A stretch of 38,488 nucleotides of DNA from the NCBI GenBank assembly GCA_002426795.1, contig DINQ01000006.1, positions 1-38,488 of the forward strand. The letters are read 5' to 3'. The stretch comes from Bacteroidales bacterium UBA5536. Lineage in GTDB: Bacteria; Bacteroidota; Bacteroidia; Bacteroidales; F082. Position numbers and translations under genes: made by a program. Position 1 is the first letter of the stretch; every line of letters begins with the position of its first letter. Of this stretch, positions 1 to 9,057 are shown piece by piece. A model generated the notes under the pieces. It searched no databases, was not told the origin of the DNA, and saw only the letters and a list, made by a program, of their open reading frames with translations.

Positions 1-2730
1 ATCAGAACCCGCAGGATGGCCGACAACTGCAGCCCTGCCGATTATACCACCATCAGCTGGAACGTCGAATCCACCCCAGTCACCGGCAGTCTGGCCAAGA
101 TCCCCGATGTGACACAGGTCTGCGAAAACGACTATGTGAATGCCGTCCTCACCCCCGGCAGCGGCGGAAACGGCACCGATGAACTCGAGTACCGCACCAA
201 CGACGGCAGCTGGAGCAGCTGGCTGACTTACACCAGCGGCAGCGAACTGAGTACCGCAGGTTTAAGCACAGTAGAGATCCGCACCAGAAGGATGGCAGAT
301 CAGTGCAACCCGGCAGCCTATGTTACCGTGAGCTGGAACGTGGAAGCAACACCTGTAGCAGGCACATTACAGCGCATCCCTGATGACTCACCAGTATGTG
401 AGAACACCCTGCTGGCCGCAGTGTTTACACCTGGCACCGGTGGCAACGGCATTGACGAGCTGGAATACCGCAGGTACAACCAAAGCTGGTCAGCCTGGCA
501 GCCATACACCAGTGGGCAGGACATCCCAACCACCTACCAGACAGCCGTTGAGATCAGAACTCGCAGGATGGCCGATCAATGCGATCCTTCAGCCTATAGC
601 ACGGTAAGCTGGGAAGTGCAACTCAAACCCAGAGCCTTTGCCGGACCCAATGACCTTATCTGTGCTTCAGACAGCTATACATTGAGCCATGCAACCGCAT
701 CCAACTACAGCAGCCTGCTCTGGACAACAGATGGCGATGGCTACTTCGATGACCCATCAATTTTGAATGCCACCTATCACCCCGGCAATGGCGATATCAA
801 CTACGGAGCAGTTTCACTTTACCTGCGCGCCAACGCCATTGAACCCTGTGATAACTTCATCTCCGACATGATCATCATCGACATACAGAAACTGCCCAAT
901 GCCAATGCAGGCCCCAATGCCACCATCTGTGCCTTGGACAGCTACCAGCTCAGCAGTGCCACAGCCACCAATTACAGCAGTCTGCTCTGGAGCAGCAGCG
1001 GAAGTGGCAGCTTCGACGATGCCACCGCCCTCAACCCGACCTACACACCCAGTGCAGCCGACATCAGCGATGGCTTTGTCAACCTGACCCTCACAGCCGG
1101 CAGTCTTGCCCCTTGCAACACACCCGACAGCGACCTGATGATTTTAACCATCAATCCATTGCAGGAAGTCAGTGTGAGCATCACAGCCGACCAGACCACA
1201 GTATGTGACGGCACAGCAGTCAGCTTCACAGCCCAGGCCACCAATGCCGGAGACAACCCGACCTACCAATGGATGGTCAACGGCACCACGCTGGGTAGCA
1301 ACAGCAGCTTCAGCTATACACCGGCCAACGGCGATCAGGTGCAGCTACAACTCACCAGTTCGCTCTATTGCGTGGCCGATGCCACAGCCCTGTCGAACAC
1401 CATCAGCCTGACGGTGAACCCCATACCAGCGGTAAGCGTCAGCATCAGTTCAAGCCAGACCGAAGTCTGTGCCGGAACGGAAGTCAGCTTCACAGCAACG
1501 GCCATCAATGGCGGCAGCAGTCCGGTCTACCAATGGTACGTCAACGGCAACACCACAGGCAGCAACAGCAGCAGCTTCAGCTATGCCCCTGCCGATGACG
1601 ACCAGGTATGGGTACAACTCACCAGCAACATTGGCTGCAACGAAGGAGCCACAGCCCTTTCGAACAGCATACAGCTGCAGGTGAATCCAACACTGCAAGC
1701 AAGTGTCAGCATAGCCACCAACAATAGCAGTCTGTGTTCGGGCAGTTCGGCCAGCTTCAGCTCAACAATTGAAAATGGTGGCGACAATCCACAATACCAG
1801 TGGACCGTAAATGGAAACCTTGTTGGCAACAACAGTCCGACCTTCAGCTATGTTCCCATGAACCTGGATGTGGTACAACTAACATTGACCAGCAACGCCA
1901 TCTGCGTTGAAAACAGCACCGTCAGCTCCAACAGCATCACCCTGCACGTGACCCAGAGTATCGAAGCCTCTGCAGTCATCACCGTTGATGATGCCACAGT
2001 CTGCGAAGGCGAACTGGCCCAGTTCACGGCCAACACTGCCAATGGTGGAGCAGCGCCAATTTATGTTTGGTTTGTCAACAATGAATCAGTGGGAACAAAC
2101 CAGCCGACCTACAGCTATGTGCCACAAGACGGAGACGAAGTGTACATGAAGCTCTTCTCGAGCGAACAGTGCGTATCCAACAACCCAGTCACCTCCAACA
2201 GCATCGACATGGCCGTTGGTGAGCTACCGGTTGTGAGCTGGGACAACTTTGAACCCAGCACCATGTGTATCTTCTGGGCGCCGGTAGCCTTAACAGGAGG
2301 AGAACCTGCAGGCGGCACCTACAGCGGCGACGGAGTTGAAAACAATATGTTCTATCCCGAACTGGCCGGAGCCGGCGAACACGAGCTCACCTACACCTAC
2401 TCCACTTCGTTTGGCTGCACCGACAGTGCAACATTCACCGTTATGGTTGATGTTTGTACTGGGCTGGCAGAGCAGAACGCCCTGACCAAGGTGAACCTCT
2501 ACCCCAACCCTACCCGTCACCAGCTGCATGTGAGCTTTGGCGAGACCAGGGTTGCCATCAAACAGATGATGGTTGTGAATATGCTGGGAGAAGTAGCCAA
2601 GGTCTGCAGCTCGCCTGAAGCCAAGAGTTACTATACCCTTGATGTGACTGATCTGAAACCAGGCACTTACCTGCTGAGGATCATCACCGACAGTGGTGTT
2701 GAAAACAAAGCCTTTATCGTTCGGGAATAA
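1..2730 (+). CDS. Giant repeat-rich secreted protein with T9SS sorting domain (5' truncated)
   Basis: The frame is open from base 1 and the first codons (IRTRR) continue a repeat seen again downstream, so the true start lies before the window. Three tandem modules come in order. First are copies of a ~75-residue unit with LEYR, SxWSxW and IRTRRMADQC. Then come two copies of a ~85-residue unit with NAxAGPNxxIC. Last are about five ~80-residue Ig/PKD-like units with VxISxxxTxVCxGxxVSF and YQWxVNG. A unique region with a Cys pair follows, then a C-terminal T9SS type A sorting domain (LYPNPT, MLGEV, DLKPGTYLLRI). The family is exported through the Sec system and the type IX pore and is attached to or released from the outer membrane. 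The precise role (adhesion, cell-surface architecture) cannot be told. GC content is visibly higher than in the rest of the window. A rho-independent terminator follows. Confidence 0.9.
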   Translation: MRTRRMADNCSPADYTTISWNVESTPVTGSLAKIPDVTQVCENDYVNAVLTPGSGGNGTDELEYRTNDGSWSSWLTYTSGSELSTAGLSTVEIRTRRMADQCNPAAYVTVSWNVEATPVAGTLQRIPDDSPVCENTLLAAVFTPGTGGNGIDELEYRRYNQSWSAWQPYTSGQDIPTTYQTAVEIRTRRMADQCDPSAYSTVSWEVQLKPRAFAGPNDLICASDSYTLSHATASNYSSLLWTTDGDGYFDDPSILNATYHPGNGDINYGAVSLYLRANAIEPCDNFISDMIIIDIQKLPNANAGPNATICALDSYQLSSATATNYSSLLWSSSGSGSFDDATALNPTYTPSAADISDGFVNLTLTAGSLAPCNTPDSDLMILTINPLQEVSVSITADQTTVCDGTAVSFTAQATNAGDNPTYQWMVNGTTLGSNSSFSYTPANGDQVQLQLTSSLYCVADATALSNTISLTVNPIPAVSVSISSSQTEVCAGTEVSFTATAINGGSSPVYQWYVNGNTTGSNSSSFSYAPADDDQVWVQLTSNIGCNEGATALSNSIQLQVNPTLQASVSIATNNSSLCSGSSASFSSTIENGGDNPQYQWTVNGNLVGNNSPTFSYVPMNLDVVQLTLTSNAICVENSTVSSNSITLHVTQSIEASAVITVDDATVCEGELAQFTANTANGGAAPIYVWFVNNESVGTNQPTYSYVPQDGDEVYMKLFSSEQCVSNNPVTSNSIDMAVGELPVVSWDNFEPSTMCIFWAPVALTGGEPAGGTYSGDGVENNMFYPELAGAGEHELTYTYSTSFGCTDSATFTVMVDVCTGLAEQNALTKVNLYPNPTRHQLHVSFGETRVAIKQMMVVNMLGEVAKVCSSPEAKSYYTLDVTDLKPGTYLLRIITDSGVENKAFIVRE

Positions 2731-2756
2731 TCCTGATGGATGAATTGGTTGGTATG

Positions 2757-2789
2757 GAGGCCCATCGTGATGATGGGCCTCTTTTTTTT
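2757..2789 (+). terminator. Rho-independent terminator of the T9SS repeat protein
   Basis: A perfect 10-bp stem GAGGCCCATC / GATGGGCCTC with a 5-nt loop is followed directly by eight T. It lies 26 bp after the stop codon at 2730. Confidence 0.9.
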
Positions 2790-2794
2790 GCAAC

Positions 2795-2830
2795 CAAAAA
2801 AAAGCCACAACCTCATTTGAAGTCGTGGCT
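2795..2830 (-). terminator. Rho-independent terminator of the YebC gene
   Basis: On the minus strand an AGCCAC...GTGGCT stem (extended by two pairs past one mismatch) is followed by a run of T (A-run 2796-2803 on the plus strand). It sits just downstream of the YebC stop and back to back with the plus-strand terminator, so the two convergent genes are insulated. Confidence 0.75.
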
Positions 2831-2851
2831 TTATCATCAGTTTTTTTTTGG

Positions 2852-3562
2852 TTATCCGATATTGGTATAAACTGCCTGCACATCATCATCGTCTTCCACC
2901 TTGTCGATAAACTTTTCTATATCAGCCATCTGTTCTTCGTCGAAGCTGACGGGTGAGTTGGGAAAACGTTGTAATTTGCTGGTAACGATCTCGATGCCTT
3001 TTTCCTCCAGGGCATGATGCAGTGAACCAAAATTGGTATAATCTGCATAGGCAAATGCTGTTTCTTCGCCCATTTCAATTTCTTCGAGTCCGGCATCAAT
3101 CAGTTCGAGTTCCAGTTCTTCCAGGTCGAGGCCTTCTTTCATATTGAATTCGAATACGGCCTTGCGCGAAAACATGAATTCGAGCGAACCACTGGGCACA
3201 AAGGAGCCTCCTGATTTATTGAAATATGATTTTACGTTGGCTACCGTGCGGGTGGTGTTGTCAGTGGCACATTCCACCATCACCAGCACACCATGCGGGC
3301 CTTTTCCCTCGTACACAATCTCCACCATGGTCTCAGCATCTTTACCAGCTGCCCGTTTGATGGCTGCCTCGATGTTGTCTTTGGGCATGTTTTCGGCCTT
3401 CGCGTTTTGTATGGCTTGTCTGAGTTTGGGGTTCAGGTCAGGATCCTGCCCGCCCTCTTTTGCGGCTATTGTGATCAGTTTCCCGAGTTTTGGGAAAACC
3501 TTCGACATCTTATCCCATCTCTTTTCTTTGGCTGCTCTGCGGTATTCAAATGCTCTGCCCAT
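2852..3562 (-). CDS. YebC/PmpR (TACO1) family protein
   Basis: A 236-residue protein of the usual family length. It starts MGRAFEYRRAAKEKRW, a Bacteroidota variant of the YebC start. The family core follows: GKLITIAAKEGG, NPKLRQAIQNAK, NMPKDNIEAAIKRA, VMVECATDNTTRTVANVKSYF, GGSFVPSGSLEFMF. An acidic C-terminus ends DDDDVQAVYTNI. The ATG at 3562 is chosen because upstream in-frame codons give an unconserved lysine-rich leader and only a TTG start. YebC proteins are described both as DNA-binding regulators and, more recently, as ribosome-associated factors that help translation through proline-rich stretches; the sequence does not decide between these. The gene diverges from rmuC and ends at its own terminator. 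Confidence 0.93.
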   Translation of the reverse strand: MGRAFEYRRAAKEKRWDKMSKVFPKLGKLITIAAKEGGQDPDLNPKLRQAIQNAKAENMPKDNIEAAIKRAAGKDAETMVEIVYEGKGPHGVLVMVECATDNTTRTVANVKSYFNKSGGSFVPSGSLEFMFSRKAVFEFNMKEGLDLEELELELIDAGLEEIEMGEETAFAYADYTNFGSLHHALEEKGIEIVTSKLQRFPNSPVSFDEEQMADIEKFIDKVEDDDDVQAVYTNIG

Positions 3563-3723
3563 CGTTGACTTTTTTTTTGTTTCAGGTTGCAAAAGTAAGA
3601 AATAGGCGATAAAGCGCTACCGTTCAGCAGCGAAAATTTCTAAATGATTTACAGTGTTCATTTTCGATTAAATTCCCGACTTTTGTAAAGCATTCGCAGA
3701 TACTTCTCCAAACAAACTAAAAT

Positions 3724-5154
3724 ATGGATTACCTGATATTTTTTGCTGCTTCTTTTTCCTCTTTGATGGCTTTGTTGATTCTGATCAGGCTGAATAAAAC
3801 CAATGGTGATGACAATAAGGCCTTGACTGACAAGCTGGACCTTGCCGAAAAAAACCAACAAGCGTTTGAGCAGCGTTTGCGTGAGGAGTTTAGGCAGAGC
3901 AGAACTGATTTGGGTACGAACCTGAGTAGTTTTCAGCAAAACTTTCTCGACACACTTAAAGAAATCAGCCGGATGCAACAAGAGCAACTCAACGGCATTA
4001 GCAAGGGCAACCAGGAAGTCATCAGTAATATGTCGAAGAACCTGGAGGAAAAACTGAGCCAATTGACAGAACGTGTGCAGCTGAATGCAGATAAAAGCCG
4101 CGCAGCCCTCGATGCAAGTCTGAAGAGTTTTCAGGACAGCTTCAGTCAAAATGTGCGTGAGTTCAACGAATTGCAAAAGCAAAAATTTGCCGATATGGAA
4201 CGCAAACAGGCTGAGCTGATTACCTCTACCGAACTCAAACTGGAGAAGATGCGTGAAACGGTTGATGAGAAATTGCAGAAAACACTTGAAACACGTCTTG
4301 GCCAATCGTTTGAACTGGTAAGCAAACAACTCGAGAGTGTGCAGAAAGGTTTGGGCGAGATGCAAACACTGGCTTCGGATGTGGGAGGATTGAAACGGGT
4401 GTTGTCAAATGTGAAAACACGTGGTGTTCTGGGCGAAATTCAGCTGGGAAATATCCTGGAACAGATCATGGCGCCTGAGCAATACGACAAGAATGTAAAA
4501 ACCAAACGCTCAAGTAACGATATCGTGGAGTTTGCCATCAAGCTTCCCGGCCGCGATGACCAGGATGGAGCCGTGTATTTGCCGCTGGATGCAAAGTTTC
4601 CGCAGGAAGCCTATCACTTGTTGCAGATTGCTTACGATGAAGGCAACTCTGTGAAGGTGGATGAAGCTACCAAAACACTGACGAATTCGATCAGCAAATT
4701 TGCCAAAGATATTAGCGAGAAGTACCTCGATCCGCCATTCACTACTGATTTTGCCATCATGTTTTTGCCGATCGAGGGCTTATATGCCGAAGTGGTCCGC
4801 AACACCGACCTGATTGAGCAATTACAGCGCAAATACAAGGTTATCGTAACCGGTCCGACTACCCTTGCTGCTATTCTGAACAGTCTGCAGATGGGTTTCA
4901 AAACATTGGCCATACAAAAACGCAGCAGCGAAGTCTGGCGCATACTGGGTGAAGTAAAAACCGAGTTTGGTAAGTTTGGAGATGTCCTCAAGAAAGCACA
5001 GGACAAGATCAGAGATGCCAGCACTGAGATTGATAAGCTTGTTACCACGCGCACCAATGTGATGCAACGCAAACTGAAAGAGGTGCAGGAACTACCTGCT
5101 TCGGATCCGGATCTTTTGTCGGAAACTACCCTTTTTGAAGAAGACGAAAACTGA
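3724..5154 (+). CDS. rmuC: DNA recombination protein RmuC
   Basis: A 476-residue protein. It has an N-terminal membrane segment (residues about 4-22), a long coiled coil rich in E, Q and K (about 35-215), then the conserved RmuC domain (about 225-440). That domain contains KTRGVLGEIQLGNILEQI, VEFAIKLPG, LPLDAKFP (a restriction-endonuclease-like core), DFAIMFLPIEGLYAE and VTGPTTLAAILNSLQMGF. RmuC limits recombination between inverted repeats and is thought to act as a membrane-tethered nuclease-like protein; the biochemical activity is not established. The ATG is preceded by an A-rich stretch. The gene stands alone and converges with the oxygenase gene, whose stop is only 4 bp away. Confidence 0.93.
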   Translation: MDYLIFFAASFSSLMALLILIRLNKTNGDDNKALTDKLDLAEKNQQAFEQRLREEFRQSRTDLGTNLSSFQQNFLDTLKEISRMQQEQLNGISKGNQEVISNMSKNLEEKLSQLTERVQLNADKSRAALDASLKSFQDSFSQNVREFNELQKQKFADMERKQAELITSTELKLEKMRETVDEKLQKTLETRLGQSFELVSKQLESVQKGLGEMQTLASDVGGLKRVLSNVKTRGVLGEIQLGNILEQIMAPEQYDKNVKTKRSSNDIVEFAIKLPGRDDQDGAVYLPLDAKFPQEAYHLLQIAYDEGNSVKVDEATKTLTNSISKFAKDISEKYLDPPFTTDFAIMFLPIEGLYAEVVRNTDLIEQLQRKYKVIVTGPTTLAAILNSLQMGFKTLAIQKRSSEVWRILGEVKTEFGKFGDVLKKAQDKIRDASTEIDKLVTTRTNVMQRKLKEVQELPASDPDLLSETTLFEEDEN

Positions 5155-5158
5155 TTGA

Positions 5159-5791
5159 TTAACCCAAAAAACCCAATCCAACCGGTTTTTTGAGCAACCA
5201 TCCAGTAATACTCATTCTTTCCTGATGGGTTAATAGAACTTCGTGTTCCAGTAATTCGCTACGGAAGCAAACGAAAGTACCAGCCTTAGGCTCGATAATC
5301 AAGGGTTCTTGTCCGTCTCTGTATATGACCAACTCGCCACCGTCGCCTTGTTTCCAGTTTTTATTCAGGTAAAGAATGACTGACAGTTGCCTGTTGTTTC
5401 GATCCTGGAACTGATCGAAATGACGTTTGTAAAATGTTCCGACAGGGTAAACCGCCATGTGCATTTCCTGGTCTTGCAGACCCAGATACAGCTCACGGTT
5501 GAAACCCTCTCTGAGATGGGTCACCATGGCGAACCATTTTTTCAGCGGCTCTTCGTTGGGAGGTGGTACAATCCATTTGATAAAATCGCCACGGATGCTG
5601 CGTTTCAGTTGAAAATCGCCACCAGCTCCAATGCCTGCCGGCCGCAATGCTTCCAGCTGCTGATTGGTCTTGATAATTTGAACAAGTGAATCAATCAGCT
5701 CAGATTCAAGGAACTGTTCACGAATTAACAGTCCATTTATTGCCAGCTCATCGGCCATCTGCCCCAATTGGGCATTGTCAGGAAAAATCAT
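5159..5791 (-). CDS. 2OG-Fe(II) oxygenase (prolyl 4-hydroxylase-like)
   Basis: A 210-residue protein carrying the double-stranded beta-helix iron site. HFD gives His124 and Asp126, the distal His183 is in LLEHEV, and Arg192 in RMSITGWL should bind 2-oxoglutarate. Other family features are YPVGTFYKRHFDQF, LSVILYLNKNW and GDGGELVIY. The group hydroxylates a protein or small substrate using O2, Fe(II) and 2-oxoglutarate; the substrate is unknown. ATG 5791 is chosen because the longer reading begins at a GTG (5830) with a hydrophobic, unconserved leader. A later ATG (5758, MADELAINGLL) fits the domain start equally well, so the start is uncertain. Tail to tail with rmuC. Confidence 0.85.
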   Translation of the reverse strand: MIFPDNAQLGQMADELAINGLLIREQFLESELIDSLVQIIKTNQQLEALRPAGIGAGGDFQLKRSIRGDFIKWIVPPPNEEPLKKWFAMVTHLREGFNRELYLGLQDQEMHMAVYPVGTFYKRHFDQFQDRNNRQLSVILYLNKNWKQGDGGELVIYRDGQEPLIIEPKAGTFVCFRSELLEHEVLLTHQERMSITGWLLKKPVGLGFLG

Positions 5792-5936
5792 GGGTAAAAA
5801 TATCGGCAAAGGTACGACCTGGCATAACACTTACAACTGAAAGACTTAAATAAACCTACTAATCCGGAAAGCAGGGATTCACGATAAGACACAATCGAAA
5901 ATACCAATATTAAGCGATATAAGGTTTATGCTCCTG

Positions 5937-6638
5937 CTAGCCTCGCAGGCTGATCATGCTCAGTTTTTCAAGATCGAGGATTTCGACATAATCGCTGGTG
6001 ATTTCAAGCAAACCATCAGCCTTGAATTTGGTCAGGATACGTGCAATACTTTCAATCGACATGCCCGAGAGCTCAGCAAATTCCTTGCGCGTGAGCTGCA
6101 AAGGAAACTTCTGCATTTTGTAGATGCGGTTGGCCAGGCAAAGGATTACGTCAGCAAGCCTGCCGTAGGTTTGCTTCTTTGTCAGGCAGTAAAAGCGGCC
6201 ATTGGTGATGATGCTTTGTTCGGCCAGAAGACTGACGATTTTGGTGGCAAAGGCAGGGTTTTTACTGATGAGTTGCTTAAAGCTGTTGATTTCAATCAGG
6301 CTTACTTTGGTATCGATGTAGGCCTGAGTTGAATGATGAAAAATGGCATTGCCTTCGAACAATGTCGACAGACCGATGATGTTAACCGGGCTAAAAATCT
6401 GCAGAATCAGGTTATCACTGATACCTTCTATATAGGTTTTCACGAGTCCTTCGCGCAAAATCATTACATGTGAGGCAAAAGCTCCCTGTTTGGTAAGCAC
6501 TTCACCTTTTTGGTAAAATACTTCCACAGTCTTCGACTCCATGAATTCGCGTTCGTCGTTATTTAAAAGTTCAAGGCATTCCAACGTATTGGTACTGATG
6601 GCGCAACTGTTACGAATAATGTCTTGATTGGTGTTCAT
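5937..6638 (-). CDS. Crp/Fnr family transcriptional regulator
   Basis: A 233-residue protein. A cyclic-nucleotide-binding-type beta barrel covers about residues 25-140 (VFYQKGEVLTKQG, ILREGLVKTY, VNIIGLSTLFEG). A C-terminal winged helix-turn-helix covers about 160-225 (YGRLADVILCLA, LTRKEFAELSGMSIESIARILTKF, DGLLEI). Cys12 and Cys21 are near the N-terminus, but the spacing is not that of the E. coli FNR iron-sulfur cluster, so the signal sensed (redox, O2, NO or a nucleotide) is unknown. It is transcribed away from the octaheme cytochrome operon, across a 183-bp region with a palindrome and promoter-like boxes. The obvious inference is that it controls that operon and perhaps itself. Confidence 0.9.
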   Translation of the reverse strand: MNTNQDIIRNSCAISTNTLECLELLNNDEREFMESKTVEVFYQKGEVLTKQGAFASHVMILREGLVKTYIEGISDNLILQIFSPVNIIGLSTLFEGNAIFHHSTQAYIDTKVSLIEINSFKQLISKNPAFATKIVSLLAEQSIITNGRFYCLTKKQTYGRLADVILCLANRIYKMQKFPLQLTRKEFAELSGMSIESIARILTKFKADGLLEITSDYVEILDLEKLSMISLRG

Positions 6639-6668
6639 CGAATTGATTTAGTGTTTGATAGATGACAA

Positions 6669-6676
6669 CAAAGATA
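6669..6676 (-). promoter_or_regulatory. -7 box of the Crp/Fnr gene
   Basis: On the minus strand the bases read TATCTTTG, an exact fit to the Bacteroidota -7 consensus TAnnTTTG, 31 bp before the ATG at 6638. No good TTTG was found at 19-21 bp upstream, as would fit a regulated promoter. Confidence 0.4.
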
Positions 6677-6685
6677 GTGTAATAA

Positions 6686-6703
6686 ATCAAATAAATCGTT
6701 GAT
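6686..6703. promoter_or_regulatory. Possible Crp/Fnr operator palindrome
   Basis: ATCAA, 8 bp, TTGAT form an inverted repeat between the divergent regulator and cytochrome operon. It is next to a direct repeat ATAAATC. The half-site equals the FNR half-site TTGAT, but in the everted arrangement and with a wider spacer, so this is only a candidate. Confidence 0.3.
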
Positions 6704-6765
6704 ATGTGCCAAATAAAATACGTTGAAGCTTCCTTTCTCGCCTTGATGAGCTTGGATACAATAAG

Positions 6766-6797
6766 TTAAAGTAATGTTAAAATAGTGTATATTTTTG
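6766..6797 (+). promoter_or_regulatory. Promoter of the octaheme cytochrome operon
   Basis: TATTTTTG at 6790-6797 matches the Bacteroidota -7 box TAnnTTTG exactly. A weak -33 element (TTAA) lies 20 bp upstream. Transcription would begin close to 6803, giving a 5' leader of about 20 nt before the ATG at 6822. The weak -33 element suggests dependence on an activator. Confidence 0.5.
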
Positions 6798-6821
6798 TTG
6801 TGAACAAATTAACAATGCTCA

Positions 6822-8420
6822 ATGATGAAAAGCCTACTAGAAAAACTGACGACTTTCATTGTGGTTCTTGTGTTGCCTTTAATGGTTATTTATTTCACAG
6901 TTTATTTTGGTTTGCGACGCGGCGAACCCAAAGAAATAGAATTTACCTCCAAAGCCACACTGGCACCTAAAGTCGACCATGCCGAATTTGAAATTCTACA
7001 ACAAAATTTTGTCAATCCCAAGGATGTGACTGCAGCCTGCCTGAGTTGTCATAATAAACGCGATGACGAATTGATGCAAAGCACCCACTGGCGTTGGGAA
7101 CGCGAAGCCTATATTCCGGGTCGCGGTAATGTGAAAATCGGAAAAATCAACCTGATCAATAACTTCTGTACCGGAGCTCCAGGCAACAATGGTTCCTGCA
7201 TGCGCTGCCACATTGGATATGGTTGGGAAGACAAATCATTTGACTTTGAAGATCCTACCAATATCGACTGTCTGGTTTGCCACGACAAAACCGACACCTA
7301 TTTTAAACAAAAGGGAAAAGCAGGCTGGCCAGCCACTGCTGAAACGGCTGATGCTGAATTCGCTGTGCCTGACTATAATTATGTTTCTCAGCATGTAGGC
7401 CTCCCCGATCGCGATAACTGTGGTGTTTGTCACTTCTTTGGTGGTGGCGGCAACAATGTAAAGCATGGCGATCTGGAAAAAGCTTTGTTCCACGGCGATA
7501 AGAAACTGGATGTGCACATGGGTGAAGATGGCAGCAATATGAGTTGCATCGACTGTCACGAAACCAAAAACCACAACATCAAGGGAAGAGCATATTCTGT
7601 TTCGGCCGAAAACACCAACCGTATCGCCTGCGAAAATTGTCACACCGACAGTCCTCATAACGACAAGGTGATTGATGCGCATGCTTTTAAGGTAGCTTGT
7701 CAAACTTGTCATATTCCTGTTTACGCCAAGAAGGCTGCCACATCACTCTGGTGGGACTGGTCAGTTGCCGGACGCAAAGACGAGCATGGAAACGGTTTCA
7801 AAGAATATGATTCAGACCACAACTACGACTACCTTTCTATCAAGGGGCATTTCGTGTTCGACAATATGGTTAAACCCGAATATTATTGGTTCAACGGTAC
7901 TGTTGACCATTATCTGATTGACGATACCATCAGCGAAGTTCCTGTAAAAATCAACACATTGTTTGGAAATTACAGCGACACTGCTGCCAAAATCTGGCCG
8001 GTTAAAGTACATCGTGGACGTCAGCCTTACGACCCTGTAAATAAAAGTTTGCTCTCAGTTAAACTCTGGGGACCAGAAAAAGGCGATGGAGCTTTCTGGA
8101 ACGACCTGGAATGGGATACAGCCATCCAAATGGGCATGGCCTATTGGGAACGTCCTTACAGCGGACAATACGATTTTATTGAAACAGAAGCATTCTGGCC
8201 ACTCAACCATATGGTATCCGAAAAAGATCAGGTGCTGAGTTGTGTCGATTGCCATGATCGTCAGGACAGCCGCATCGCCAGCCTCAACGACTTTTACCTG
8301 CCTGGTCGCGACTTCAACAAAGGCGTTGATTACAGCGGTTTTGCACTGATTTTCCTCTCACTCTTTGGTATTGTAGGTCACAGTGTCCTGCGTATTGTTG
8401 CACCTTATAAGTTTAAATAA
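6822..8420 (+). CDS. Octaheme c-type cytochrome, tetrathionate reductase (OTR) family
   Basis: A 532-residue protein with eight CxxCH haem motifs, whose first cysteines are at residues 73, 126, 150, 200, 242, 270, 293 and 474. The wide gap before the last motif is filled by a tryptophan-rich region. This haem number and layout are those of the octaheme tetrathionate reductase family, whose Shewanella member reduces tetrathionate, nitrite and hydroxylamine in vitro. An N-terminal hydrophobic segment (about 11-30) and a second one near the C-terminus (about 505-525) should anchor it in the inner membrane with the haems in the periplasm. It is first in an operon with a cytochrome b (2-bp gap), rhodaneses and a porin, which favours a sulfur-oxyanion substrate. 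The physiological direction (reduction or oxidation) is not shown by sequence. Confidence 0.9.
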   Translation: MMKSLLEKLTTFIVVLVLPLMVIYFTVYFGLRRGEPKEIEFTSKATLAPKVDHAEFEILQQNFVNPKDVTAACLSCHNKRDDELMQSTHWRWEREAYIPGRGNVKIGKINLINNFCTGAPGNNGSCMRCHIGYGWEDKSFDFEDPTNIDCLVCHDKTDTYFKQKGKAGWPATAETADAEFAVPDYNYVSQHVGLPDRDNCGVCHFFGGGGNNVKHGDLEKALFHGDKKLDVHMGEDGSNMSCIDCHETKNHNIKGRAYSVSAENTNRIACENCHTDSPHNDKVIDAHAFKVACQTCHIPVYAKKAATSLWWDWSVAGRKDEHGNGFKEYDSDHNYDYLSIKGHFVFDNMVKPEYYWFNGTVDHYLIDDTISEVPVKINTLFGNYSDTAAKIWPVKVHRGRQPYDPVNKSLLSVKLWGPEKGDGAFWNDLEWDTAIQMGMAYWERPYSGQYDFIETEAFWPLNHMVSEKDQVLSCVDCHDRQDSRIASLNDFYLPGRDFNKGVDYSGFALIFLSLFGIVGHSVLRIVAPYKFK

Positions 8421-8422
8421 TC

Positions 8423-9040
8423 ATGGAAAAAATCAAACTCTATACACGCTTTGAGCGCTTCTGGCACTGGACACAGATGGCTCTTGTATTATTACTCATC
8501 CTCACAGGATTCGAAATTCACGGCAACTTTAGCCTGTTTGGTTTCGAAAACGCTGTCCGCCTGCACAATTCATCTGCATGGTCGTTCATGGGGCTGGCTG
8601 TTATCTCCATCCTGTTCATGCTGTTTTCGCACCAGTATGTCAATTTCATCCCGACCACCAAAAAGCTGAAGGAACAGGTGCAATATTACCTGCTTGGTAT
8701 TTTCCGCAAGGATCCTCACCCAACGACCAAGTCGTTTTACAACAAACTGAACCCACTTCAGCGCCTCATCTATGGTGGGCTGCTCATCCTGATCTTTCCG
8801 GTACAAATCATCACAGGACTGGTTTATATGTATTATCATTATCCAGAAAACCCGGTAGATGTAGCTGGTTTGCAAACCGCAGCTCTGACCCACACACTGG
8901 GTGCTTTCCTGGTAGTGGCTTTTATCCTGGTGCATATGTATATGACAACAACCGGACACAGCCTTACATCCAACGTCAAGGCCATGATCACCGGCTTTGA
9001 AAAAGAAGAACACAAAGAAAAAATCGAAGAAAAAGCTTAA
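8423..9040 (+). CDS. Membrane cytochrome b (cytochrome b561 / hydrogenase-type b subunit)
   Basis: A 205-residue protein with four strong membrane segments (about 15-35, 50-72, 113-133, 152-175). Haem-ligand candidates are histidines in RFWHWTQ (His15), AVRLHNSS, LTHTLGAFL and ILVHMYMTT. The opening pattern RFxRxxHWxQ and the ending HSLTSNVKAMITGF are typical of the Ni/Fe-hydrogenase b-type and thiosulfate-reductase b subunits that exchange electrons between menaquinol and periplasmic cytochromes. It starts 2 bp after the octaheme gene, so the two products very probably form one quinol-linked electron-transfer complex. The C-terminal tail is highly charged (EEHKEKIEEKA). Confidence 0.88.
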   Translation: MEKIKLYTRFERFWHWTQMALVLLLILTGFEIHGNFSLFGFENAVRLHNSSAWSFMGLAVISILFMLFSHQYVNFIPTTKKLKEQVQYYLLGIFRKDPHPTTKSFYNKLNPLQRLIYGGLLILIFPVQIITGLVYMYYHYPENPVDVAGLQTAALTHTLGAFLVVAFILVHMYMTTTGHSLTSNVKAMITGFEKEEHKEKIEEKA

Positions 9041-9057
9041 CAAATAACTTAACTAAA

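Noticed and set aside
2290..2889. Minus-strand 199-codon frame
   Set aside because: Antisense to the end of the T9SS repeat gene, runs through two terminators and overlaps the YebC gene end; no domain pattern.
3658..4365. Minus-strand 235-codon frame
   Set aside because: Antisense to the RmuC coiled coil; Leu/Phe/His-rich composition typical of a shadow of E/K/Q-rich coding sequence.
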